Part shown: positions 1 through 6,692 of the stretch, piece after piece | How positions within the stretch are numbered: position 1 is the first letter of the stretch | How the letters are laid out: each line of letters starts with the position of its first letter | DNA from: Cytobacillus dafuensis | GTDB taxonomy: Bacteria > Bacillota > Bacilli > Bacillales > Cytobacillaceae | Direction of reading: 5' to 3' | DNA: 64,000 nucleotides | Assembly: GCF_007995155.1 (NCBI RefSeq) | Contig: NZ_CP042593.1 | Location: 1,220,001-1,284,000, forward strand | The notes under the pieces: model-generated | What the model was told of the DNA's origin: nothing | The model's input: the letters and a program-made list of their open reading frames with translations, nothing else | Database searches by the model: none | Made by a program: the position numbers and the translations under genes

Positions 1-438
1 GGCCATTACTTTTTCCAAAACTTCCTTTGCTTTTGCCCTTGTTTCCGCATCTATATTCGCGAATTTTTCGGCCCTTTTTTCTTGTTTAGGAAGGTTAATT
101 CTTTGTTTCCTTATCTCTAGAGCTTCCTCTGATGTCAACTTATTCGTTTTTATTTTTCCTGCAATCGCTTCTAATTTTTTCTTTGTAGCTGCATCCAAAT
201 TAGCAAGATATTCATCTTTATCCACTTGGCCAGGGAGAGTAATTCCGAGTGCTTTTAGTTCATCCTTAATCTTTTGAATCCTTTCTTGCGTTTCTGTATC
301 CGTTAAAGAATTTGTAGACTGCTTCACTTTATCGTTTTCCTGAGTAGACGTCGCAAATGCCGATGCTCCCAACCCGCCAACTATCCCAACTGATAATACC
401 CCTGTCATGACATAACCAATTAACTTCTTTTTGTTCAT
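1..438 (-). CDS. Secreted helical protein of unknown function (C-terminus beyond window)
   Basis: The frame is open from the ATG at 438 to the left edge, giving 146 residues with no stop, so the gene is partial. The start follows a TTGGAGGATGATACA ribosome site. Residues 1-30 form a classic Sec signal peptide: KKK, a hydrophobic stretch (VMTGVLSVGIVGGLGASAFA) and a probable cut after AFA. The mature part is charged and helical. It has two similar segments, one near LPGQVDKDEYLANLDAATKKKLEAI and one near LPKQEKRAEKFANIDAETRAKAKEV. This suggests a short internal repeat of a helical unit with the pattern ANxDAxTxxK, as in some secreted Bacillus proteins of unknown role. No catalytic motif is visible. 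The export call is good; the function is unknown. Confidence 0.75.
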   Translation of the reverse strand, partial: MNKKKLIGYVMTGVLSVGIVGGLGASAFATSTQENDKVKQSTNSLTDTETQERIQKIKDELKALGITLPGQVDKDEYLANLDAATKKKLEAIAGKIKTNKLTSEEALEIRKQRINLPKQEKRAEKFANIDAETRAKAKEVLEKVMA

Positions 439-485
439 TGTATCATCCTCCAAATATTATTAAGTCCTTTTCTACTGTCTTAAAT

Positions 486-593
486 CTATGTAGAATAGGG
501 AAAGCCTAGTGAAAAACACAACCGTATATCATTATCTGTATTCAAGGCAATTGGAAAAGATTTAATTAGTGATCCTTTTTTGAAAATCACCAT
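486..593 (-). CDS. Possible 35-residue ORF upstream of the secreted protein gene
   Basis: An ATG-started frame of 35 codons lies 47 bases upstream of the secreted-protein gene on the same strand. A strong AGGAGGTG sits directly before the ATG. That is too close for an ideal ribosome site but suitable for the GTG one codon later. The peptide starts MVIFKKGSLIKSF and matches no family I know. It may be a leader peptide or chance. Confidence 0.2.
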   Translation of the reverse strand: MVIFKKGSLIKSFPIALNTDNDIRLCFSLGFPYST

Positions 594-850
594 CACCTCC
601 TACATCAGCTTTTCTAATTTGGAATTCAATTATTCAGCTTAAATAAAGGATTGAGAGTTGAAAGTCTGTCTCTATCGTTCTTAATAAAGAACTTTCATTG
701 TAATTTTAACGGTATCTTTATAAAAACACAACCATCCTGCATCAATAATACGGTTGTATTTTTTAAAAATTCATATGAATGAAATTATGGTGGAAAAAAG
801 AGCTTGAATCACTGTTTAGGGATGCTTTAAGGACCATCTACAATTCCTTG
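594..850. other. Intergenic stretch, no gene seen
   Basis: No credible frame or ribosome site is visible. A short stretch near 720-770 echoes the AACCGTAT/ATACGGTT words also found near 520, which may form a weak hairpin, but I would not name it. Confidence 0.4.
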
Positions 851-983
851 ATGGCCAATAGTAGAACGAATCCTAAGGTTGATGAATTTTTAGGTAAAGC
901 TAAAAGTGGAAGGAAGAATATGAGAAGTTGAGAAAAATCGTTCTTGACTGCGACCTGACCGAAGAATTTAAGTGGATGCATCC
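851..983 (+). pseudogene. Remnant of a YdeI-like (DUF1801) gene, frameshifted and truncated
   Basis: The ATG at 851 opens MANSRTNPKVDEFLGKAK, the usual N-terminus of YdeI-type DUF1801 proteins. The frame then stops at 929-931. In a second frame the homology continues as WKEEYEKLRKIVLDCDL and TEEFKWMHP, matching the next part of the family. A one-base frameshift after codon 18 therefore broke the gene, and the match ends near 983 where unrelated sequence begins. Only about a third of the usual protein is left. Family recognition is from memory of the conserved N-terminal block. Confidence 0.6.
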
Positions 984-1141
984 TTAACAGCCCAACTGTG
1001 ACGGCTCGCACAAGAACATTCGATAAGAAAATAAATGAATCAAACTTTAGGATATGCCCTCACCTTGTGTTCATTCAACTACTTTTTGGATAGCAGGTGT
1101 CACTCCATACAGCACTTTTGTGTGTAGTATTTTTCTTTTCT

Positions 1142-1302
1142 GGGAAACGTATGGACGATTCTTGCGTTTCCCTATTGCGAAAAACTGTCTCTCTCCTATT
1201 TAAGAGAATGTAAGTTGATTAAAAGGAGTCCTAGTCCCCTTTTAATAACGAATTTAGTTTAATTTTATATAGCAGCAAGAGTGAGAACCGTCCACGTGTT
1301 TT
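1142..1302 (+). repeat. Repeat family A copy 1, MITE-like with inverted ends
   Basis: About 161 bp runs from GGGAAACGTATGGACGATTC to GAACCGTCCACGTGTTTT, whose ends are imperfect inverted repeats. The inside matches the copies at 1577, 54347 and 57461: 'gcgtttccctattgcgaaaa', an AAGAGA..TGTAAGTTGAT block and 'aaggagtcctaatcc'. There is no coding capacity. Ends of the GGGACGGTTC type resemble the REP-like palindromes associated with Y1 (RAYT) transposases in Bacillus, but no transposase is in the window. Confidence 0.7.
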
Positions 1303-1320
1303 AAAGTAATTTCTGAGTTA

Positions 1321-1518
1321 CTATTTCTTTAATTTACTGATTTCTTTTACTTTCATGGAGGCAATCTCCCCAGAATCTTGGCAATATGTAAGTAGTAAAG
1401 GCGAGCCTTGTGTCATTCGTTTGTTCACTGGCCTGATATTTGCATAGCCATGTCCTATTTCCCCAACAGCAAAGGAATTACTCCCACAAGCCTTACAAGT
1501 TAATCTTTGATCACTCAT
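1321..1518 (-). CDS. Small zinc-ribbon-like protein with a degenerate second knuckle
   Basis: The product is 65 residues from the ATG at 1518, which has a GAGGTGATTTTA ribosome site; a start further upstream lacks one. It opens MSDQRLTCKACGSNSFAVG, with one CxxC knuckle. It then has GHGYANIRPVNKR and SPLLLTYCQDSGEI. The layout resembles the small Bacillus proteins sometimes called 'TFIIIB-like' zinc ribbons, where the second knuckle is normally CxxC. Here the second cysteine is replaced by serine (CQDS), so metal binding may be altered. It is a lone gene beside a family A repeat. The molecular role is unknown. Confidence 0.6.
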   Translation of the reverse strand: MSDQRLTCKACGSNSFAVGEIGHGYANIRPVNKRMTQGSPLLLTYCQDSGEIASMKVKEISKLKK

Positions 1519-1576
1519 TAAAATCACCTCTTCAGTGTATTTACTATTAATACGAATGAACAACTAGGATGGTTCA

Positions 1577-1672
1577 TTATGGAAACATTGGGACGTTTCC
1601 TGCGTTTCCCTAATGCGAAAAACAGACTCTTGCTTATCTAAGAGATTGTAAGTTGAGAAGGAGTCATAATCG
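1577..1672 (+). repeat. Repeat family A copy 2, right end missing
   Basis: The left end (GGAAACATTGGGACGTTTCC), the 'gcgtttccctaatgcgaaaa' block and the AAGAGATTGTAAGTTGA block match the other family A copies. After 'aaggagtcataat' the match stops, and the right inverted end is absent. Confidence 0.6.
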
Positions 1673-1738
1673 GGAGGAAATCGAGAAAACAGACCAATTA
1701 ATTCAAAAGGCAGGATATAAGGGAGAAAAGTTTTTATG
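1670..1738 (+). pseudogene. Possible fragment of a polysaccharide deacetylase gene
   Basis: The frame before the TGA at 1736 reads REEIEKTDQLIQKAGYKGE and ends in KFL. The first 19 residues resemble the conserved helix EEIEKTxxLIxxAGYKG of polysaccharide deacetylases, which normally continues into an RPPYG motif missing here. No start or ribosome site precedes it, and it abuts a truncated repeat. It is best read as a leftover piece; the family call is tentative. Confidence 0.35.
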
Positions 1739-1742
1739 AACT

Positions 1743-1781
1743 AAAGAGGTGCTTTGATCACGGATGATTAAGCACCTTTTT
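1743..1781 (+). terminator. Rho-independent terminator
   Basis: GAGGTGCTT and AAGCACCTTTTTG form a stem around the loop 'tgatcacggatgatt', followed by a T run. It would end transcription of whatever the upstream fragment once was. Confidence 0.6.
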
Positions 1782-2000
1782 GTTAAACTCCTTTCTTATT
1801 GAGCTAACTAGCTAATAGAAGCTAATCCTTATTCCATTAAAGGGGAGTATCCTGGAACAAGGATTGGCTCTCATTTTTCATTTTAAGGCCAGTTTGTGGA
1901 GGATATTAACAAGTTTTTTTAGAGTTATTATTTAAATAGGAATTTTGAAGTCTTTTGGTGAATATTAAATGTTAATCTATAAAAGATGGAGGCTGCTGTG

Positions 2001-2516
2001 ATGTTGAAACTGTTTCAATATAACTGGCAAGTTCGTGATGATTGGTTTACATGGTGCGAAGACATATCGGATGAAGAACTATTAAAGAAACGGGTCGGTG
2101 GGTTCGGCAGTATCCTACATACCTTATTTCACATTGTAGATGTGGAATATATGTGGATCTTAGGTTTGCGAGGTGAACCAGTGCCTGAGGAGCCATTGTT
2201 TGAGGATTATGCTAGCTTACAAAAAGTCAAAAATCTTTCAGCTCAATACCATGAGAAAGTGAAGCCATTTGTGACATCTTGGACAAATGAAATGGATTCT
2301 CGGAAACTTTCAGAAACTGATTTCAATGAAGAACCGATTAGCTCTAGAGACGCAGCAATCAGGCGCCGAGTCATTGAATGTACACACGGAGAGATCATAC
2401 GTCATGTCATTGTCCACGAAATCCACCATATCGGCCAGTTATCTACATGGGCACGTGAATTAGGAAAGGAGCCTGTTTCCGCAAATCTGAGAGGAAGAGG
2501 GCTATTCGATAATTAG
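2001..2516 (+). CDS. DinB-family protein (putative metal-dependent hydrolase/transferase)
   Basis: The product is 171 residues. The ATG at 2001 is preferred over the one at 1986 because GGAGG at 1988-1992 then has normal spacing. The protein has the DinB/DUF664 four-helix layout. An early histidine sits in LHTLFHIVDVEYMW. The C-terminal HEIHHIGQL helix supplies the other two metal-ligand histidines. The first helix, FQYNWQVRDDWFTW, is typical of this family. In Firmicutes these proteins are relatives of the damage-inducible DinB and of bacillithiol-S-transferase-like enzymes. The substrate cannot be read from sequence. The gene stands alone, followed by a family C repeat whose final hairpin may act as its terminator. 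Confidence 0.85.
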   Translation: MLKLFQYNWQVRDDWFTWCEDISDEELLKKRVGGFGSILHTLFHIVDVEYMWILGLRGEPVPEEPLFEDYASLQKVKNLSAQYHEKVKPFVTSWTNEMDSRKLSETDFNEEPISSRDAAIRRRVIECTHGEIIRHVIVHEIHHIGQLSTWARELGKEPVSANLRGRGLFDN

Positions 2517-2518
2517 AC

Positions 2519-2678
2519 TAGTCGGGCGAATACCACAGGATATGGAAATCTTTGTAAGCGATACATCGCACGACCAAATGAGAAGCTTTTAGGAGGACGT
2601 GGCATGTATGAGCGCGATATGTGCAACTACGCCTCTGTCTTCGCCTTTTCAAAGCTCGCCAATCGGCGAGTTTTTTTA
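2519..2678 (+). repeat. Repeat family C copy 1, ending in a terminator-like hairpin
   Basis: GTCGGGCGAATACCACAGGA, the block 'gagcgcgatatgtgcaact', and 'acgcctctgtcttcgcc' recur almost unchanged at 32698-32799. The element ends with CTCGCC-AATC-GGCGAG and seven T residues (2655-2677), an efficient-looking terminator. The two small frames across this stretch have no ribosome site and are not genes. Confidence 0.65.
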
Positions 2679-3533
2679 TGCAATGATAAACAATTAAGTT
2701 GTGTTGTGTACAGTGCTTGGAAAACGTTATTAAGTCGTATCCGAATAGCTGTAGAGGAAAAATGCTTTTCCATCACCCAACAACTTTTACGATGAGCGTC
2801 GGCCTTCTCACTTTCATAAAAATTTACTACCAATCGCTCGCAGAAGGAGAATGGCGTCCTCTTTAATGGAAAGGTGGTTTGATCAACTTTAGCAATCTGG
2901 ATCACCCCGATGTCATCTTAGTACAATTGCTGAAAACACCCATGAAATTGCATTTTTTTGAAAAAATATACTTTGAAAAATGTGCATCCCTGTCCAAACT
3001 TTCAGGTATGAGAAAACCTAATGAGGAAAATTACATCAACAAATCATGGGATGTTTCCGCAAATCAAAAGCAAGTAAAAAAATATTCATCTCTCCTAAAT
3101 GAACTGTTAACTTTTCTTTAATAAAAGAAATAATCTTTTCGTTCCTGTCTTATATGTAAAGGGAATTGGCAGGATTATCCAGATACTTAGTAAAGAAGAG
3201 GACAGATAAAAACGCTGGTGGAATATCTAAAAGACGCCATTCATAATTACTTTGGAAGGGGAAACTTGAAAAACAAAATATTTTATTTATTACAAAATTC
3301 TACAAAATAGTAAGATAATCGTTATTTTTTTTAATCCAGGCAACATAATCTGGTAATATCTCTATTTTATAGTAAGAGACAAGCAGTTGTAGTGCTGCTA
3401 AGAATCTGAATTACTGAGAAATCTGAATCTTTCTCAGTGGGCTATAAGGGAGGTGTTATCGTATACATACATTTTTGTAGAGAAACATCTATCAGCCAAT
3501 AAAAGGATAAATAACGAATAGGGAGATGAAAAG
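2679..3533. other. Long intergenic stretch without a convincing gene
   Basis: An 80-codon frame at 2879-3121 (+) has no ribosome site and resembles nothing I know. The rest is AT-rich. The last 60 bases hold the ribosome site (GGGAGATGAAAAG) of the next gene. It may be eroded coding sequence. Confidence 0.4.
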
Positions 3534-5147
3534 ATGAATAAAAAACAAATGAATTCTAAAAAAGAGAGTAAAAAATTATCGAAGAAAGTGGCCCCATTTG
3601 TGATGTCAACAACTATGATGGCTGCTACATTTTTAGCTGCCGGTGCACCAATTTCTGCTGCAGAACTTGATAATAAAGAAGTTAATCCGGAAATTCAAGA
3701 AAAAGTACAAAATCACGGCCAGGAAGTATCTGATTTAGCCAGAAGTCTACCAGGATCTCCTGAGAAAGGAAAAATAATTAGCGAATTAGCAAAAAATAAA
3801 TCGTTCAAAACAGATGATGTTGATACAGCTGAACCAGCACTGGAAGAAGGAGCAGTAGACGATGAAGCAGTAGAACCTACTGATGAAGCAGAAGCTGTAG
3901 AAGGAACAGAAAATGCAGATTCAGAAGAAAACGCAGAAGATGTAGTAGAAGGGGAAGAAGCAGTAGACGAGGAAGCAGCAGAACCTATTGATGAAGCAGA
4001 AGCTGTAGAAGGAACAGAAAATGCAGATTCAGAAGAAAACGCAGAAGATGTAGTAGAAGGGGAAGAAGCAGTAAACGATGAAGCATCAGAACCTACTGAT
4101 GAAGCAGAAGTCGTAGAAGGAACAGAAAATGGAGATTCAGAAGAAAACGCAGAAGATGTAGTAGAAGGGGAAGAAGCAGTAGACGAGGAAGCATCAGAAC
4201 CTACTGATGAAGAAGAAGTCGTAGAAGGAACAGAAAATGCAGATTCAGAAGAAAACGCAGATGATGTAGTAGGAGAAGGAGCAGTAGATGATGAAGCATC
4301 AGAACCTACTGATGAAGCAGAAGCTGTAGAAGGAACAGAAAATGCAGATTCAGAAGAAAACGCAGAAGATGTAGTAGAAGGGGAAGAAGCAGTAGATGAT
4401 GAAGCATCAGAACCTACTGATGAAGCAGAAACTGTAGAAGGTACAGAAAATGCAGATTCAGAAGAAAACGCAGAAGATGTAGTAGAAGGGGAAGAGACAG
4501 TAGATGATGAAGCATCAGAACCTACTGATGAAGCAGAAACTGACAATTCTGTAACTGACGAAAATGTATCAAACGCAGATGATGGATTTTTTGATCAATG
4601 GGTAATTGGAACGTATCAATTAATCGGTGATAATTATCAAAGTCTTATTGGTTATTATCAAACTCTCATTGATAAGCATTTTAATCAATCAGATTCTGAA
4701 GGAATCGTTGAAGAAGAATCTGAAGAAAACGTTGCAGATGAATTATCAGAGTTACCAGTTGATACTGGTTTAGAAGGTACGACTGAGGAGGAAGTATCTG
4801 TAAGTGCAGAAACAGCAATAGAAACGACTGAGGCAAGCATCGCTACAGATGTAACGATGCCTTCTGAGGATAATGTAACAGACAGCAAAGATAATTTAGG
4901 GATTGATAATACAGCGGATAACCAAGATTTAGTAGGAAATACGGAAGAAGATCGTGTAGAACCAGTACAGGTTCTAGATGAAGAAACAGTTTCAGATGTT
5001 GAAGTAAGTCAAGATGAACAAGAAAATGATCAAAAAGAAGCAATAGAAAATGAAAGGTCCAATCATTCCTCTATTATGGATAAATTGGTTGGTTACTATA
5101 AAGATATAGTTACTGCTTATTCTAACTTTGTGAAGTTTTTAAATTAA
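3534..5147 (+). CDS. Secreted, highly acidic repeat protein
   Basis: The product is 537 residues. Residues 1-42 form a long signal peptide: a lysine-rich start, then VMSTTMMAATFLAAGAPISA, with a cut near ISA-AE. After a short helical head, residues about 110-335 hold six and a part copies of a 36-residue unit. The unit is built on EPTDEAEAVEGTENADSEEN followed by AEDVVEGEEAVDDEAS. It contains almost no basic residues. Two related tyrosine-rich helices close the mature chain, one containing YQSLIGYYQTLIDKHF and one ending the protein (VGYYKDIVTAYSNFVKFLN). No LPXTG or transmembrane anchor is seen. Such an acidic repeat could bind cations or act as a spacer, but this is inference. A strong terminator follows. 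Confidence 0.8.
   Translation: MNKKQMNSKKESKKLSKKVAPFVMSTTMMAATFLAAGAPISAAELDNKEVNPEIQEKVQNHGQEVSDLARSLPGSPEKGKIISELAKNKSFKTDDVDTAEPALEEGAVDDEAVEPTDEAEAVEGTENADSEENAEDVVEGEEAVDEEAAEPIDEAEAVEGTENADSEENAEDVVEGEEAVNDEASEPTDEAEVVEGTENGDSEENAEDVVEGEEAVDEEASEPTDEEEVVEGTENADSEENADDVVGEGAVDDEASEPTDEAEAVEGTENADSEENAEDVVEGEEAVDDEASEPTDEAETVEGTENADSEENAEDVVEGEETVDDEASEPTDEAETDNSVTDENVSNADDGFFDQWVIGTYQLIGDNYQSLIGYYQTLIDKHFNQSDSEGIVEEESEENVADELSELPVDTGLEGTTEEEVSVSAETAIETTEASIATDVTMPSEDNVTDSKDNLGIDNTADNQDLVGNTEEDRVEPVQVLDEETVSDVEVSQDEQENDQKEAIENERSNHSSIMDKLVGYYKDIVTAYSNFVKFLN
3862..4540 (+). repeat. Tandem 108 bp coding repeats
   Basis: Six full units and one partial unit of about 108 bp encode the acidic 36-residue motif. 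The block 'ggaacagaaaatgcagatt' is almost identical in each copy. One unit, near 4255-4285, is shorter by about two codons (DDVVGEGAVDD). The near-identity points to recent expansion or gene conversion. Confidence 0.85.
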
Positions 5148-5223
5148 TTTTGTGACGGTATTTGTTTAGATAGATAGTAAACAAATACAACTCAATAAAG
5201 AAATAGCGAAATACTTCACCATT

Positions 5224-5273
5224 AAAGGGGAGAGGATTCATCCATTGCTGATAAGTTCTCTCCCCTTTTTTCT
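5224..5273 (+). terminator. Rho-independent terminator of the acidic protein gene
   Basis: AAAGGGGAGAGG pairs with TTCTCTCCCCTTTTTT around an AT-rich loop. The T run follows directly. Confidence 0.75.
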
Positions 5274-5397
5274 ATTCTAATCGATTTATAAAAAGGACTT
5301 TTCCAAAAATTCACTTGCATTGGTATGAGTTGTTTATATGAAACTTGAAATCGTGTTCCACTGGAAGGTTAGTTTCTTTACAAATTGCAGCTTCGCC

Positions 5398-5499
5398 AAA
5401 AACATGGGGACGGTTCTTTCGTTTTTTGAAGGGAAAACCGATTAGCTGTCATAAAGTGATATCGGAATTTAAGGGAACAGCAGAACCGTCCCCGTGTTT
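5398..5499 (+). repeat. Short element with family A-type inverted ends
   Basis: AAACATGGGGACGGTTCTT and GAACCGTCCCCGTGTTT form a near-perfect terminal inverted repeat around about 65 bp. The inside differs from the longer family A copies. It may be a shorter subfamily or an internal deletion derivative. It lies about 80 bp before the ssrA fragment. Confidence 0.65.
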
Positions 5500-5578
5500 C
5501 ACCGATGATACTTAGCTCAAACAATCAATGAGCTTCCGATGTCAAGCAAGCTTTAATTAGCTGCTGAGCCTTTACAAT

Positions 5579-5755
5579 GGGGAAGCTACGGATTCGACAG
5601 GGGTAGTTCGAGCTTAGGTTGCGAGTCGAGGGGATCGGCCTCGTTAAAACGTCAAAGCCTATAACTGGCAAACAAAACAACAACTTAGCTTTCGCAGCTT
5701 AATACTGCATAGCTGTTCGCCCCTCCATCGCCTATGTGGTAGGGTAGCGGACTTT
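5579..5755 (+). ncRNA. ssrA: 5' half of tmRNA (ssrA), truncated
   Basis: The sequence starts GGGGAAGCTACGGATTCGAC, the conserved 5' end of tmRNA's tRNA-like domain. It continues through the first pseudoknot region to the tag reading frame. After ATAACT the frame GGC AAA CAA AAC AAC AAC TTA GCT TTC GCA GCT TAA (5667-5702) encodes GKQNNNLAFAA, a Bacillus-type proteolysis tag ending in AA. It then continues through 'cgcccctccatcgcctatgt' and 'agggtagcgga', and the match stops near 5752-5755. The remaining pseudoknots, the T-arm (GGTTCGA) and the 3' end that should pair with GGGGAAGC are not seen here or downstream. Without the 3' half it cannot be aminoacylated. No smpB is nearby. It is therefore probably a displaced fragment, with the functional ssrA elsewhere. 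Confidence 0.8.
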
Positions 5756-6552
5756 ATTTTAGGAAATTTTATGCTTTATTATAGTAATTAATAATAGGCA
5801 CTGTAATAAATACAGTTGATATTATTGGATTTTTGGGAATCTCCAATTTTGCATTTTCCTCGTACCATTTCAAACATTATTATAATAATTAACGTAGACT
5901 ACGACCGTAAATACAAAGAATGTTTAGATAGATATAATTCTTACTCTAAAACTATGATTACTTTTGTGTTTTTACTACAACAGCCTCACTACTTAACTAT
6001 CCACTAGTGCCACAAAAGATATACTTTATATGGAAAGAAAAACTGGAGCCATTTTGTTTTTTACAATCATAAAAAAATACATTAACCTATAAATCATGAT
6101 TTTTTTCTAAAATTTATATCGTTTGTTAGTTCTCTAAAAGTAAAAAAATACTTTTTCTTAAAAATTCCCCCAATTAAGTGACAATATCTTTCAGATTGCC
6201 AGATTACAAAATTTCCTATATTACCAATTCCTCAACATTTTTCTACACTTTACACAAAAAAACAACATTAAAATATATTTTCTTGTTGATTCATGTTTTA
6301 AATTTTTTTTAGAATTCCCCCAATTTACCCGAATTAGAGACAAGAATATAATATAAAAAAAGTATTTTTCAGAATATTTAATAACCCTCAAAATAAATTC
6401 CTAATTCGCAAAAATATTAGTTGATAAATTTTATTTGCCTGATGTAGAAAGACCGATATGGGTATTAAATGTGAAGTTAAGTTATCAGTACGATGCCCTC
6501 TCAATTTTACCAATATATTAATTTACTTTAGGAAAGAAGAGGTTTAGATTTT
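5756..6552. other. AT-rich intergenic stretch, no gene; contains a repeated 13-mer
   Basis: Nothing credible is encoded; the 63-codon frame at 5816-6007 has no ribosome site. The word AATTCCCCCAATT occurs at 6163-6175 and again at 6313-6325, 150 bp apart, between homopolymer-rich tracts. It could be a paired protein-binding site upstream of the protease gene, but this is only a guess. Confidence 0.4.
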
Positions 6553-6663
6553 ATGGGTAAAAAGAGAAACAAAAAAAGGATTTATGTAAAGACCACAGAC
6601 CAGGCTTCGCCTTATAAACTGGCATTTTCAGTACAGGAGGTGAGGCCAAAGTTTTTTATGTAA
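6553..6663 (+). CDS. Possible 36-residue basic peptide upstream of the protease gene
   Basis: The ATG at 6553 is preceded by AAGAAGAGG with about ten bases of spacing. The frame encodes a lysine/arginine-rich head (MGKKRNKKRIYVKTT) and ends at 6663, only 29 bases before the subtilase start. No homologue is recognised. It could be a translated leader or a chance frame. Confidence 0.35.
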   Translation: MGKKRNKKRIYVKTTDQASPYKLAFSVQEVRPKFFM

Positions 6664-6692
6664 GACTTTCAATTTAAAAAGGGGAGAGAAAG

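Noticed and set aside
2604-2905. Overlapping short frames on both strands
   Set aside because: They lie in repeat family C and its flank, without ribosome sites. The repeat explains the openness.
3713-4546. A 277-codon minus-strand frame rich in Ser, opposite the acidic repeats
   Set aside because: It is the reverse complement of a repetitive Glu/Asp-coding region. It has no ribosome site, and its Ser/Ala composition is a by-product of the codons.
5579-5755. Circularly permuted (two-piece) tmRNA
   Set aside because: Permuted tmRNAs place the 3' piece before the tag piece. Here the order is the standard one and the downstream half is simply missing.
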